Part shown: piece after piece, positions 33,312 through 42,776 of the stretch
How the letters are laid out: every line of letters starts with the position of its first letter
Numbering within the stretch: position 1 is the stretch's first letter
From: Streptomyces orinoci
GTDB taxonomy: Bacteria > Actinomycetota > Actinomycetes > Streptomycetales > Streptomycetaceae
DNA: 64,000 nucleotides
Reading direction: 5' to 3'
Assembly: GCF_003121295.1 (NCBI RefSeq)
Contig: NZ_PHNC01000006.1
Location: 1 to 64,000, forward strand
Made by a program: the position numbers and the translations under genes
Notes under the pieces: generated by a model
Databases searched by the model: none
What the model saw: the letters and a program-made list of their open reading frames with translations, nothing else
What the model was told of the DNA's origin: nothing

Positions 33312-34965
33312 CTCGCTTACATCCTCTGTGCGTTGGCAGCCGACGGAGAAGGGCGGAGAACCCCAGGTGACGCCGGCGCGAATGATGGGCGCGCCACGAG
33401 GCGCCCAAATAGAAGATCTCGGCCATCGTAAGCAGCACATAAACTCAGGGCACAACCCCTATGTTTTGCGGCCACAGTTGATGCCCTGACGCAGAGAAAC
33501 AGGGCCGATAAAGGCAATTCCGGGCATGACGGAAAGGACCGGCCCACCCCGCGCGCACGGTGGTGGCCGGCCTCTCGGCTGGGAAGCGTGACCCTTCGGG
33601 ACTACCTGCGCGTCGGCGGGCTCCACCGATCGGCCGCGACGGCCGGGTATGCCATCGACCCCTGACCCACGAGCCCGATTCCCCCGAGCACAACATCGCG
33701 AGCACGAATCAAGCGCGCCATGGATCCCCACCCCTGAACTCAAAAGATCACCGGCGGGCTCCTCGTGGCGGAGGCCGCAGCATGCTGATCAATGTAAAGG
33801 CCGACTAAGTCCGCTGTCCAGCAGACCGTAACCGCCCCGGCCCGCGGCAATCTCCGCCGGAAGAGGACCAGTTGTGGAACGTCGAATTCCCCAGGAGCAA
33901 AGGGTTACCCCTGTTACCTGCAGGTACAGAGGGAGCCTCTCTTCATGGAGCCGCTACAGCGACGGCAGGCCGCCGTCGTTGAAATGGAGGCCGTTGCTCC
34001 CCTCCAGTCGCCGTTGCCAAACGGCGGGCTGGGCCTCCCGGTGTTCTTCGCCGACGGGCCCGTCAAGATGTCCTGCGCCTCGGGCGTCCTTGTCGCCGGA
34101 GCCGTTGATGTCCATCAGCAGCACCGCTGGCGGCTCGCGTGCCGTCACGTCCGCCTCTCCCCTCTCGGCCGGTGCGGGGCCTCCCTTCTCGCCGACCCGG
34201 GTCGCCTACCGCCGGGGGTTCGCGGCAGGCGGGCGCCAATGGGGAAAATGGTGCGCGCCCCGGCCGCTCCGCTACCTTCCTTGCCGGGGTATTCCGCAAT
34301 GTAGCCAGTGCATACATGAGTTGGGAGCCATGAGTCGTCGTGGACCGGCCGGACGGCATGATGCCGCCCAGGATGGGGATATCCGGCTATGAAGGTGGAC
34401 CGCTCGCCCATCGGCCGGAGCTGCTGGAAGAGCCCCTCTTCGAGCCGGCCATCTGTCCTCGTGCCCACAGAGCGAGGACTCCGAAGAGCTGCTCTTCGGG
34501 GCGGACTTCGACGCGGCCGAGGCTAGCACCGAGAGTTGCCGGGCGGTCGGGATGGCCCAGTCTGAGCCGTCGGCTGCTGTATGCAACGGCCTGCGGGCGG
34601 AAGCACGGCCTCCCCCAGCCGACTCCTCTTGCTGCTGCCCTCGTCGGGAGACGACGCTGTACCGGGCAGCGCCGTACCTCGTCTCGTGGCTGCCCTTTCC
34701 GTACGCACCGTCGTCGAAGCCTCCGACGAACTCTCCGCCGCCCTCGCCGAAGTCCAGGGCCCGACGGGGCCCTGCACCTGGACCACTGTGAAGGGGGGCC
34801 GCGTGCACAACGGCACGCACTCCTACCGGGAACCCGTCCATCACCTTCGCTCTCAGCACTCAGCAGCAGGCCAGGGTGTCAACTGCGCTCATAACCTGGG
34901 CCGTTCGTGGATTCTTGGGTTCCGAGGTCGCCGCGGCGGAGCCTTCGTGATCTACCGTTTGACCG
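33312..34965. other. Long gene-poor stretch upstream of the secreted giant
   Basis: About 1.65 kb without a supportable complete gene. The first 200 bp is relatively AT-rich and probably holds the promoter of the large secreted gene. Between 33950 and 34150 the reverse strand has LLMDINGSGDKDA, vaguely FG-GAP-like. Near 34650-34760 the forward strand has a run with coding bias (VPRLVAALSVRTVVEASDEL) but no start, family or intact frame. Probably eroded genes. Confidence 0.35.
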
Positions 34966-35433
34966 ATGAGTTGCCAGGACACCCATCTCGACATGTCAAG
35001 CCCCGTCACCGTCAGTTGCCGGGACAACCACTCCGTCAGCGTGCGGCTGTGTGACCCTTCCCGGCCTGACGAGGAACGCGTGCACTACGCCGTCGAGGCT
35101 CAGGCACCGGGGCGGGCCCTTCGCGTTGACCAGGTGGTCGCCTGGAACTGGGGCGCTGACGGCCTGGTGCCCTTCCTGGAGGGACTGGCGACCGACTACC
35201 GCGGCTGGGACGGTCAGTGGGAGTGGCGGACCGACAACCGTGATCTCACCATCAGCGCGGCCTTCCGCTCTGGCGGCCACGTCGGGCTGACCTGGACCCT
35301 TCGCCCGTGGAGAAGCGCGGCCGGCGGTTGGGAGGCATCCCTCACGACCTGGATCGAGGCCGGCGAGCAGATGTCCGCCCTTGCCGCGGACATCCGGCAC
35401 TTCCTTACACAGCAGGACGGCAGCCGCGGCTGA
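34966..35433 (+). CDS. DUF6228-like protein
   Basis: 155 residues. The core reads VHYAVEAQAPGRALRVDQVV then WGADGLVPFLEGLATDYRGW, GGHVGLTWTLRPW and TTWIEAGEQMSALAADIRHF. This matches, from memory, a Streptomyces family annotated as DUF6228, of unknown function. A second ATG at 34993 is an alternative start and neither has a strong ribosome site. The product is soluble with no signal peptide. It stands alone in a decayed region and may have arrived or survived separately. Confidence 0.6.
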   Translation: MSCQDTHLDMSSPVTVSCRDNHSVSVRLCDPSRPDEERVHYAVEAQAPGRALRVDQVVAWNWGADGLVPFLEGLATDYRGWDGQWEWRTDNRDLTISAAFRSGGHVGLTWTLRPWRSAAGGWEASLTTWIEAGEQMSALAADIRHFLTQQDGSRG

Positions 35434-36398
35434 TCCGCAGCTTATCTGGACTCGCACCGGCCCCGCCTCTGGCACGGGTCCCCTACCTCCAGCCCGTATC
35501 AGCCACGGCAGCCCGGCCGATCCAGGTGACAGTGCCAGCGGCATGCTCGGGCTGCGCTGACACCGCGCAGGCATTGCTCTGGGACGCCGGTCCGCGTCGT
35601 GCTCACCGGACCCAACCCGCCTCGGCTGGCGCATCCGGCTTCTCGACCTGGTGGCACTGCTCTTCGTCGAGGGCATCGTCGCGACGGCCTGGACCGGCGG
35701 GCCGGTCGGCCGGTAGTGCGGGCGGATACCGGCCAGCGTCGGTACCGTGCTTACCACAGGCACCTTTCGTGAGACGCGGTTGGTTCTCCGGCCGCCATCG
35801 ACCACCGGTGCGGTTCAGCCGGCCGGTCCCGTACATCGCGGAGCAAACTGCTGTGCTCGCACGGGACTCTTCCTACACTGAGCCGAGACGTTTTGGTGTG
35901 AATTACCGGTAAGCCACAGTGCGTTGGCGCCGGTCGGTTCGCCTGGTTGCTGCCGGAAGGACAGCCGCCATTGGGCCGACCCGGCCTGTCGTTTCGGTGG
36001 TGGGGACCGCCAGCCGGCGTCACACCAGTCCGAGGAAGCCTTCGGCCAACTGCTTGAGGTGCACCGACTGCACGTGTCCCACACAATGCGCAGCACCTCC
36101 GCCGGGCCGTCCCAAGGCAGGTCCATAGTGGCGGTATCCCCGCGTGTTCGGCGGCGGGTGGTTGTGCCGCCGGTGGTGGCACTGCAGTGCGTGCCGAGGG
36201 CAGGGGCGACAGAGCCACGGGCTGGCCGGGCCCTATCGGCGCATGCGTAACGCCGTTGCCAGGGGCGGCCGCACTCTCGCGGGTCTCGACGTCCAGGACC
36301 GGGCCGGTCGCGGCCTCGGCCATGACCGTCGTCCGCCGTTGACGCTCGTTTCCGCCTTACACCTGGCGGCTTCCGCCGGGGCATCGACCTCCGGCCGC
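35434..36398. other. Decayed DNA with no supportable gene
   Basis: About 965 bp. On the reverse strand near 36010-36125 one frame reads MDLPWDGPAEVLRIVWD and, after a frame change, VQSVHLKQLAEGFLGLV before a stop. This looks like the C-terminus of a broken gene of unknown family. Other frames lack consistent codon bias. Confidence 0.35.
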
Positions 36399-36992
36399 CT
36401 ATCCCGGCAACACCCCAGCACCCAGCACCCTCCTAACGAACTCCGCCAAATCCGCCCGCAGTTGCTCACGAGGCACCCGCTCCTGACCGGCCAAGTGCTC
36501 AACCAAGTCGGCACGAGTGGCGGCCAGCAGCGCATGGGCGGTGAAGTCGCCACCCATGAAACCCGGGATCCCTTCCACCATCGCCCGTAGCAGCGCATGC
36601 CAGCGTTCATAGTGCTCAGCCAGGTAAGGGCTGCCGCCGCCCGCGCCTTCCAGGGCCAGTGCGAGGCGGCGGTTGTCGAGCTTGAAGCACAGCAGGGCGT
36701 CGAGCACGGCTGGTATCCGCTCAAGCGGCGGGGTGCCGGGCCCGAGGGGTGGCGGGCCGGCCTCCACGGAGTTTCCGAGCGGTTCCAGCCGCGCCTGGTA
36801 CAGCGCTCGGATCAGTCCATTGCGGTCGCCGAAGGCACGGAAGAGCGTCCCCTTGCCCACCCCGGCCGCTGCCGCCACATCGGCCATGGTGACGTCCTCG
36901 GGGCTCGCACAGCGAGCGTAGAGGTCGTCGGCGGCCGCAAGTACCGCCGCCCGGTTACGGGTTGCGTCCTTGCGAGGTTTGCGTTCGGGCAC
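36399..36992 (-). CDS. TetR-family repressor
   Basis: 197 residues. The N-terminal HTH reads RAAVLAAADDLYARCASPED then VTMADVAAAAGVGKGTLFRA, about residues 14-55, typical of TetR. The C-terminal ligand domain (about 80-197) is helical with ERIPAVLDALLCFKLDNRRL. It diverges from a SnoaL-like protein and an NmrA-like reductase. The 94-bp spacer contains two copies of the palindrome CGGACC-N3-GGTCCG, which are almost certainly its operators, so it should repress itself and the two enzymes. Confidence 0.9.
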   Translation of the reverse strand: MPERKPRKDATRNRAAVLAAADDLYARCASPEDVTMADVAAAAGVGKGTLFRAFGDRNGLIRALYQARLEPLGNSVEAGPPPLGPGTPPLERIPAVLDALLCFKLDNRRLALALEGAGGGSPYLAEHYERWHALLRAMVEGIPGFMGGDFTAHALLAATRADLVEHLAGQERVPREQLRADLAEFVRRVLGAGVLPG

Positions 36993-37013
36993 GCGATTCC
37001 TCCTATTGCGAAG

Positions 37014-37028
37014 CGGACCCGCGGTCCG
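37014..37028. promoter_or_regulatory. TetR operator 1
   Basis: CGGACC-CGC-GGTCCG is a perfect inverted repeat with 6-bp arms and a 3-bp centre, lying between the TetR gene (start 36992) and the SnoaL gene. It shares its arms with operator 2. Confidence 0.7.
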
Positions 37029-37038
37029 TATCTTTCAA

Positions 37039-37055
37039 CCGGACCCTAGGTCCGG
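37039..37055. promoter_or_regulatory. TetR operator 2
   Basis: CCGGACC-CTA-GGTCCGG is a perfect inverted repeat with 7-bp arms, centred 26 bp from operator 1 and 40 bp before the SnoaL start codon. TACGAT at 37060-37065 could be the -10 box it blocks. Confidence 0.75.
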
Positions 37056-37086
37056 ATTTTACGATGCGGAGAAGGACGGCCTGCTC

Positions 37087-37512
37087 ATGCCCATACATTC
37101 GTCACCGGCGGACCTCTACCGCCACAGCCTCCAACTGCTGTTGGACAAGGACATCCCCGCCTGGGTCGGCCTTTGGGCCGAGGATGGGGTCCTGGAGTTC
37201 CCCTTCGCCCCCGCAGGCTGGCCCGGCCGCCTGGAGGGCAAGGAGGCCATCGCCGCCTATGTGCGCCACTATCCGGAACATATCGACCTGCACGACTTCC
37301 CCGAGGTCCGCATCCACCAGACCACCGACCCGGAGGGGATAGTGGTCGAAATGCGTGGTGTGGGACGACTGGTGAAGACCGGCGATCCCTTCGATATGCG
37401 CTATATCGCCGTGGTGACGGTTCAGCATGGGCGCATCACCTCCTACCGCGACTACTGGAACCCACTCGCCGTCCAGCAGCCCGGCACCGACTTCACCGGG
37501 AGCGCCCGATGA
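37087..37512 (+). CDS. SnoaL/NTF2-like protein
   Basis: 141 residues. SPADLYRHSLQLLLDKDIPA then WVGLWAEDGVLEFPFAP is the usual cone-shaped NTF2-like start. GKEAIAAYVRHYPEHIDL and MRYIAVVTVQHGRITSYRDY with WNPLAV end the fold. Members bind or isomerise small hydrophobic molecules; the activity here is unknown. AGAAGGA lies upstream of the ATG. Its stop overlaps the next start as ATGA, so it is co-translated with the NmrA-like enzyme and controlled by the divergent TetR. Confidence 0.85.
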   Translation: MPIHSSPADLYRHSLQLLLDKDIPAWVGLWAEDGVLEFPFAPAGWPGRLEGKEAIAAYVRHYPEHIDLHDFPEVRIHQTTDPEGIVVEMRGVGRLVKTGDPFDMRYIAVVTVQHGRITSYRDYWNPLAVQQPGTDFTGSAR

Positions 37513-38357
37513 CCACCACCGGCACCACTCTGGTCATCGGCGCCACCGGCACCACGGGCAGCCGGACCGCCGCCCGGCTGACCGCCGCCGGCCACCGCGT
37601 CAAAGCCGCCGGCCGGCACGCCGCCACGGTCCCGGGTGCGGAGCCGGTCCGCTTCGACTGGTACGCCCCCGCCACCCACACCGACGCCCTTGACGGAGCC
37701 GACCGCGTCTACCTGATACCGCCGTTGGGCGACTCCGACCCGGCCGCGGTCATGCTGCCCTTCCTTCGACGGGCCCGCGCCGCGGGCGTACGCCGCGCGG
37801 TACTCCTCAGCTCCTCGGCCGTAGCCGAGGGCGGGCCGGCAGTGGGAGCGGTGCACCAGGCCCTGCCCGGACTGTTCGACGAATGGGCGGTGCTGCGGCC
37901 TTCCTGGTTTATGCAGAACTTCACCGGCAACCATGCGCATGCCGTCGGCATCCGGGAAAGCGGCACCATCCTGACCGCCACCGGGAACGGCCGCATCGGC
38001 TTTGTCGATGCCGATGACATCGCCGCTGTCGCCGTCCGGGCCCTCACCGATGGTTCCGCCCCCAACACCGACCTTGTTCTCACCGGGCCGCAGGCGCTCA
38101 GCTATGACGAGGTCGCCGCAATCATGACCGAGGCAACCAACAAGCCCGTAGTCCACCGGCGTATCACCCATGCCCGGCTGCGAGATCGGCTCACGGCCCA
38201 TATGCCCATGGAATTCGCCGGGTTGCTGGCCGATATGGACCGCGCCATCGCCGAGGGGGCCGAGGACCGTACCACCGATACCGTCCAGCGCCTCACCGGC
38301 CGCCCGCCACACGACCTCCGCGCGGTCCTCAAAAGGGAGTTGGCCCTCGGCGGATAG
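37509..38357 (+). CDS. NmrA-like NAD(P)-binding protein
   Basis: 282 residues. TLVIGATGTTGSRTAARLTA is the GxxGxxG Rossmann loop of the NmrA/atypical SDR group. AVLRPSWFMQNFTGNHAHA, GRIGFVDADDIAAVAVRAL and LTGPQALSYDEVAAIMTEAT match quinone oxidoreductase 2-like and ergot-alkaloid-like proteins. The classical Tyr-Lys pair is absent. It probably reduces or senses a quinone or a similar electrophile, which fits a TetR-regulated detoxification unit. The ATG overlaps the SnoaL stop. Confidence 0.87.
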   Translation: MTTTGTTLVIGATGTTGSRTAARLTAAGHRVKAAGRHAATVPGAEPVRFDWYAPATHTDALDGADRVYLIPPLGDSDPAAVMLPFLRRARAAGVRRAVLLSSSAVAEGGPAVGAVHQALPGLFDEWAVLRPSWFMQNFTGNHAHAVGIRESGTILTATGNGRIGFVDADDIAAVAVRALTDGSAPNTDLVLTGPQALSYDEVAAIMTEATNKPVVHRRITHARLRDRLTAHMPMEFAGLLADMDRAIAEGAEDRTTDTVQRLTGRPPHDLRAVLKRELALGG

Positions 38358-38535
38358 CTCGCGGCGGCGCTGCGCCCCGAGCAGTGGCGCCACCCAGCGC
38401 CCGGGCACGTGATCACCATGCCTGAGGCCCGGCCCTTTGCCGGGCGGGCCGCCATCACTTCACCGAGGTCGCGCCGCCTCGCTCAAAAGCCGGTACCGGA
38501 CGGGAAGTCGCCGCCCGGCGCCGGTGCGGCCGCCC

Positions 38536-39132
38536 TCATTCCTCCCCTGCTCCCGGTGCGCTGTGCAACTCGGTTTGCGTCTTGTCCAGTCCCCGCACCA
38601 CAAGGGCCTCAATGGCATCCGCGCACCGGTCCAGAACCGCGGGCAGTGCGGATCGCTCCGGTTCCGGGAACTTCCGCAGGACGTATTTCCCGGTCTGCTG
38701 TCCCTTCGGTGGACGTCCAAGGCCGAAGCGGAGCCGGGTGTAATGCCGAGTTCCCAGCGCCTCGGTCACCGAACGCACACCATTGTGCCCGCCCGCGCCA
38801 CCGCCACGCTTTATCCGGACGGCGCCGAAACGGAACGCCAGGTCGTCATGCACAACCGCGAGCCGCTCCACCGGAACGTCATAAGTCCGCAGGACGGAAG
38901 CCACAGGATTGCCCGACAGGTTGATGAACCACTGCGGCTTCACCAGGATTACCCGCCTGCCATCGATATCGATCTCCGCCAGCCGGCACTTGGTGCCGTA
39001 CCACCTGAACTCCGCTCCATGGCGCCGGGCCAGGCGGTCAATGACCAGAAACCCTGCGTTGTGCCGCGTCTTTGTGAACCACGGCCCTGGATTTCCGAGA
39101 CCTGCTATCACCCAGCGTTCCTCAGACGTCAC
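38536..39132 (-). CDS. pth: Peptidyl-tRNA hydrolase, divergent paralogue
   Basis: 198 residues from a GTG at 39132 (an ATG at 39168 is also in frame). WVIAGLGNPG has the first conserved Asn, TRHNAGFLVID the catalytic His, VVHDDLAFRFGAVRIKRGGG the catalytic Asp, and GGHNGVRSVTEALGTRHYTR the second Asn. So all residues needed to cleave peptidyl-tRNA are present. The usual KPMTFMNLSG loop reads KPQWFINLSG, and WFTKTRHN replaces EYAxTRHN, which marks it as a second, divergent Pth rather than the housekeeping copy beside ribosomal protein or ribose-phosphate genes. Its neighbours are unrelated. Confidence 0.85.
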   Translation of the reverse strand: MTSEERWVIAGLGNPGPWFTKTRHNAGFLVIDRLARRHGAEFRWYGTKCRLAEIDIDGRRVILVKPQWFINLSGNPVASVLRTYDVPVERLAVVHDDLAFRFGAVRIKRGGGAGGHNGVRSVTEALGTRHYTRLRFGLGRPPKGQQTGKYVLRKFPEPERSALPAVLDRCADAIEALVVRGLDKTQTELHSAPGAGEE

Positions 39133-39327
39133 AGCGCCGAACCCTCTCCGTCCTACCGGCTTGTACACGGCATGCTATCCGGCGAATGCCCTCGGATTTC
39201 GGCTCGGCCGAACCGCCATTCGGCGCCGGGCGGCCGCACCGACCCCGGGGACCGCTCATCTCGGCCCCGTACGGCACCGCCGCCGCGGCATACGGAAGCG
39301 GGGGCGGCTCCCCGCCCCCGCGACCGG

Positions 39328-40861
39328 TCACACCGCCGACTCCTCAACCCGCCGCCGCAGCAGCTTCTTGTCCGGCTTCCCGGCGTCGGTCAGCGGCAGC
39401 GCCGCAACGAAGTGGATGCGGTACGGCTCGTACATCGCCCCGCACCGCTCGCGGACCAGGGCCCGGAGCCCGTCCGCGGAGACATCCGCACCGGGGGCCG
39501 TCACCACCGCGGCATGGACGCGCTCCATGTTGTCGGCGTCACGGACACCGAACACCGCGCTCTGCCGGACCTCCGGGTGGGAGTTGAGCACATCCTCGAG
39601 TTCCGTGGTGTACACATGACCGCCCACCACGATGATCATGTCCTTGAGGCGATCGACGACGGTCAGATAGCCCTCCTCGTCCAGGAACCCGATGTCACCG
39701 GTGCGCAGCCAGCCGTCCCGCAACACCTCGGCCGTCAGGGCGGGTTGCTTCCAGTATCCCTGCATCACCCGCGGCGAGCGCACACAGATCTCACCGTGCT
39801 CGCCGGTGGGCAGGTCACGGCCGGCCTCGTCCCGTATCGCCACCTCCACCTCGGCCAGCACCTTGCCCGCGCTGCGCAGCCGCTCGGGCCGTTCCAGGTC
39901 GTGGTCCTCGGGCAGGAGGACGCTGATGCCACCCGCCTCGTTCTGGCCGTAGAACTGAAGGAGGACGGGGCCGAGACGCCGCACGGCGTCGGCGATCCGC
40001 ACCGGTGACGCCTGGCAGCCGCCGTAGAGGAGACGGCGGAGGCTGGAGGTGTCGGCGCGGGCGGCGTCCGGGTGGTCCAGGAGCTCATAGAGCAGCGGCG
40101 GAAGGAGGAACAGAATCCGTGATGCGCTCGCGTTCGATGGTCGCGAGGACGGTGGCCGCGTCGAAGTCCTCCAGCAGGACCAGGGTGCCGCCCAGGCGGA
40201 GGGTGCTGTCCGCGAGGAAACCCGCGGCATGGGCGATGGTGGTGCAGACCAGTTGGCGGGGTGTGTACTCCCCGTCCCCCTTGATGGAGTGCGCCATCCC
40301 CAGCTGCTCATAGGTGCTGCAAATGCCCTTGGGGTGACCGGTGGTGCCACCGGTGTGCCGGATACCGGCTATGTCCTCCGGCCGGGCAAGAGTGGGGAAA
40401 GGGTCCGCGGGGAATCCGGCGGCCAACTCCAGCAGGTCTTTGCCGGACTTGGCGGGCCCGAGCACCAAGACCTTCTCCGCCGGGGCGATTTGCGTCACCT
40501 CGGCCGCGCGGTCCGCGAGGCGCGGATCGACGATGAGCGCATGGGTCTCCACGTCCCGCACTATGGCGGCCTGAACCTCGGGCGAGAGCTTGTTGTAGAG
40601 ATGGTTGACCCGGCAGCCCAGCAGATTGGCCGCGTACCGCGCGGCGATGATCTCGGGCAGGTTCCCGCTCAGGAGGGTAACGGTGTTGCCGCGGCCTATG
40701 CCCTCGGACTGCATTGCCCTCGCCATCCGGTGGACGAGCGCACGGAACTCCCCCACCGTGATGTGGCGCCCCTCGTGGATCAGCGCCTCACGCCCGGGGT
40801 CGTCACCCATGCCGGCGAGGTTCTCCTCCACGTAGCCGAGGACAGCCGTGGTGTCAGTCAT
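39328..40861 (-). pseudogene. Acyl-CoA ligase (ANL superfamily), frameshifted
   Basis: The first part (40861 to about 40112) encodes MTDTTAVLGYVEENLAGMGD onward, GRGNTVTLLSGNLPEIIAAR and the AMP-binding loop RHTGGTTGHPKGIC. At about 40110 the frame changes, and the second part continues RILFLLPPLLYELLDHPDAA, QFYGQNEAGG (acyl-adenylate motif), GWLRTGDIGFLDEEGYL, DRLKDMIIVVGG and TDAGKPDKKLL with the C-terminal catalytic Lys. Together they make a full-length fatty-acid or aryl-CoA ligase of about 510 residues. A single small indel is the only defect, so it may be a recent mutation or a sequencing error. Confidence 0.85.
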
Positions 40862-41297
40862 GTCTACCCTTCGCTATATAATTGCCTTAGGCATCCATAC
40901 CTTATGATGCCCGTCCCGATCGACAACTCCAAGTCGCCGCCTTCCTGCTGAGCCCCGGACAGCGTCAACGCCCGGGTGCCACTGGATCACCCCGGTGAGT
41001 GCGCACGGCCGGCCGCCTTCCGGGCGCGTGGAAGCGGACAGTTCCACGCGTGTGCAGCAAGGGAGTTGACGATCCATCGGCTGCAGCGCCGGAGCAGCGG
41101 GACTCTGGCTTCAACCGACGCCACTCAAGCGACGGTCGGGGCAAGGCACTTGACCGGGCGCCGGCCGAAATGAGCCACCGACCGGTGAATCCAGGACATG
41201 CGGCGCTGTCAGCACGGTGTGCAAAATTATCGTTTTGAGCATCCCGCCCACATGGCTATAGGTTTGCCGGGCTGTCCCGAATGACCCAGGAAGGCTT
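40862..41297. other. Intergenic region, promoters only
   Basis: About 435 bp without a gene. It starts with AT-rich DNA (CTATATAATTGCC at about 40873-40885), a likely promoter for the acyl-CoA ligase on the reverse strand, and ends with the AT-rich leader of the lipoprotein gene. Nothing else is recognised. Confidence 0.4.
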
Positions 41298-41981
41298 ATG
41301 CGCAAGATTGCTTCGAGTGCGGCATCCGCCATGCTCGCCATCGGTGTGCTCACCGGCTGCTCGTCCGCTGACCACAAGAGCGGCGACGCACCCAGGGCGG
41401 CCGGGACCTCGGCCGGTACGGTGAAGGAGAGCACCAAGCCTTCCGAAACCGCGGCCGGAAAGGCCGCCAAGTCCGGGCAGGGTCTCAAGGATGGCAGGAT
41501 CGGCGATGCCGGGACCGCCTGTGTGCTTCCTGTGTCCTTCGAGGCGCCGAAGGGGTGGAAGTTCACCGGCTTCACGGATGAGGACAGTGAGCTTCTCAGC
41601 AAGCTGTCCGGGCATCGGTCGGTCAAGGGCGCTTGCGAACTCTCCGCAAGCTCCACTGGCGTGATCGGCTTTATACGGATCTACACCACGGACCGGCCGG
41701 AGAAGTCGCCCCGTCAGGTGCTCGAGGATTTCGTCGCCGAGGAGAAGCGCGTCAGCGGCCCCGAGTACAGCGAGACCAAGCTCGGTGATCTGCCCGCGGC
41801 AGAGGTCGTCTATACGCAGCAGAACATTCTCACGGACAAACCGCAGCAGCGACGGGGTGTCGCGGTCAAGACCGCAAAGGGCCTGACGGTGCTGCACCTT
41901 GAAGGGGCCGAGAGCGATGACTCAAAGGTGATGATCCCGGCCTACGAGACCGCCAAGAAGACGATGCGGCCCGCCGCCTGA
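41298..41981 (+). CDS. Secreted lipoprotein, function unknown
   Basis: 227 residues. MRKIASSAASAMLAIGVLTG followed by Cys21 (LTGC) is a lipobox signal peptide. A low-complexity linker rich in Ala, Ser, Thr and Lys (about 25-65) leads to a domain of about 150 residues beginning CVLPVSFEAPKGWKFTGFTD, with GACELSASSTGVIGFIRIY and LGDLPAAEVVYTQQNIL. This is the pattern of a Streptomyces lipoprotein group of unknown role. Two cysteines could form a disulfide. GGAAGGCTT precedes the ATG. No operon partner. Confidence 0.8.
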   Translation: MRKIASSAASAMLAIGVLTGCSSADHKSGDAPRAAGTSAGTVKESTKPSETAAGKAAKSGQGLKDGRIGDAGTACVLPVSFEAPKGWKFTGFTDEDSELLSKLSGHRSVKGACELSASSTGVIGFIRIYTTDRPEKSPRQVLEDFVAEEKRVSGPEYSETKLGDLPAAEVVYTQQNILTDKPQQRRGVAVKTAKGLTVLHLEGAESDDSKVMIPAYETAKKTMRPAA

Positions 41982-42184
41982 GAGGGTGTGGTGCGATCGC
42001 GGGCGCAGCCGGGAGCAGCGCACAGGCAAGCGCCCATGCCCGCGTTCGGCACGGCTACCTCGCCGTCGCCCCGGTCAAGGTAGCCGTCCGCCTCTCGTGG
42101 CCCGGCGCAAGCGCTGCCGTAGGCCGGGCCAATCACCTACCGGCGGAAGGAAGTTCACCATGCCGCCGGAGAGCGACAACAGTG

Positions 42185-42655
42185 TCAGGCCGGTCGGCCT
42201 CCCGGCCTGATGCGGCCACGCCAGCCACCCGTTTCGCCGCCTCGCTTCTCGATGTACTCCTTGAAGCGCCGCATATCGCCCTTCACCCGGCGGTCGATTG
42301 TGCCGGTGAGGTCGGCGGCCTTTTCGGCGACTCCGCTCGGTTCCACGTCCATCACCAGTTCCACCCGGGTGTGCGCGTCATCAACCCGCCGGAAGGACAC
42401 CATGCCCTTCTGCCGGGTGTCGCCACCGATGGTTCGCCAGGTGATCCGCTCGTCGGGGAGCTGATCAACGATTTCGGTGTCGAATTCCCGCTGCACCCCG
42501 CCGATCTTGGTGATCCAGTGGTTGTGACGGTCGTCGATCTGCCGGACGTTTTCGACCCCCTCCATAAAGTTCGGAAACTCCTCGAACTGTGTCCACTGGT
42601 TGTAGGCGGTACGGACGGGCACGTCCACGTCTACAGCTTCTTTCACCGTGGTCAT
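42185..42655 (-). CDS. SRPBCC/polyketide-cyclase-like protein
   Basis: 156 residues. TVKEAVDVDVPVRTAYNQWT then QFEEFPNFMEGVENVRQIDD is the Coq10/START-like cyclase-dehydrase start, and RITWRTIGGDTRQKGMVSF and TRVELVMDVEPSGVAEKAAD complete the helix-grip fold. DLTGTIDRRVKGDMRRFKEY is the C-terminal helix. Streptomyces keeps many such proteins of unknown ligand. GGAG precedes the ATG. It has a short basic tail (GRIRPGGRPA). Confidence 0.87.
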   Translation of the reverse strand: MTTVKEAVDVDVPVRTAYNQWTQFEEFPNFMEGVENVRQIDDRHNHWITKIGGVQREFDTEIVDQLPDERITWRTIGGDTRQKGMVSFRRVDDAHTRVELVMDVEPSGVAEKAADLTGTIDRRVKGDMRRFKEYIEKRGGETGGWRGRIRPGGRPA

Positions 42656-42776
42656 CAGGGGCTCCTCGCTTTGGTCGCACAGCGCGGCGACTCGGCGGCC
42701 GCGCTCGGCTTACTCCTTCGGGTACCCCTTTGCGCTCACTTATGCAGGCTCGCTCCGGCCCGCTCCGTTCCGGAGA

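Noticed and set aside
34272..34859. A 195-codon reverse gene in the decayed zone
   Set aside because: No start signal, no family and inconsistent codon bias.
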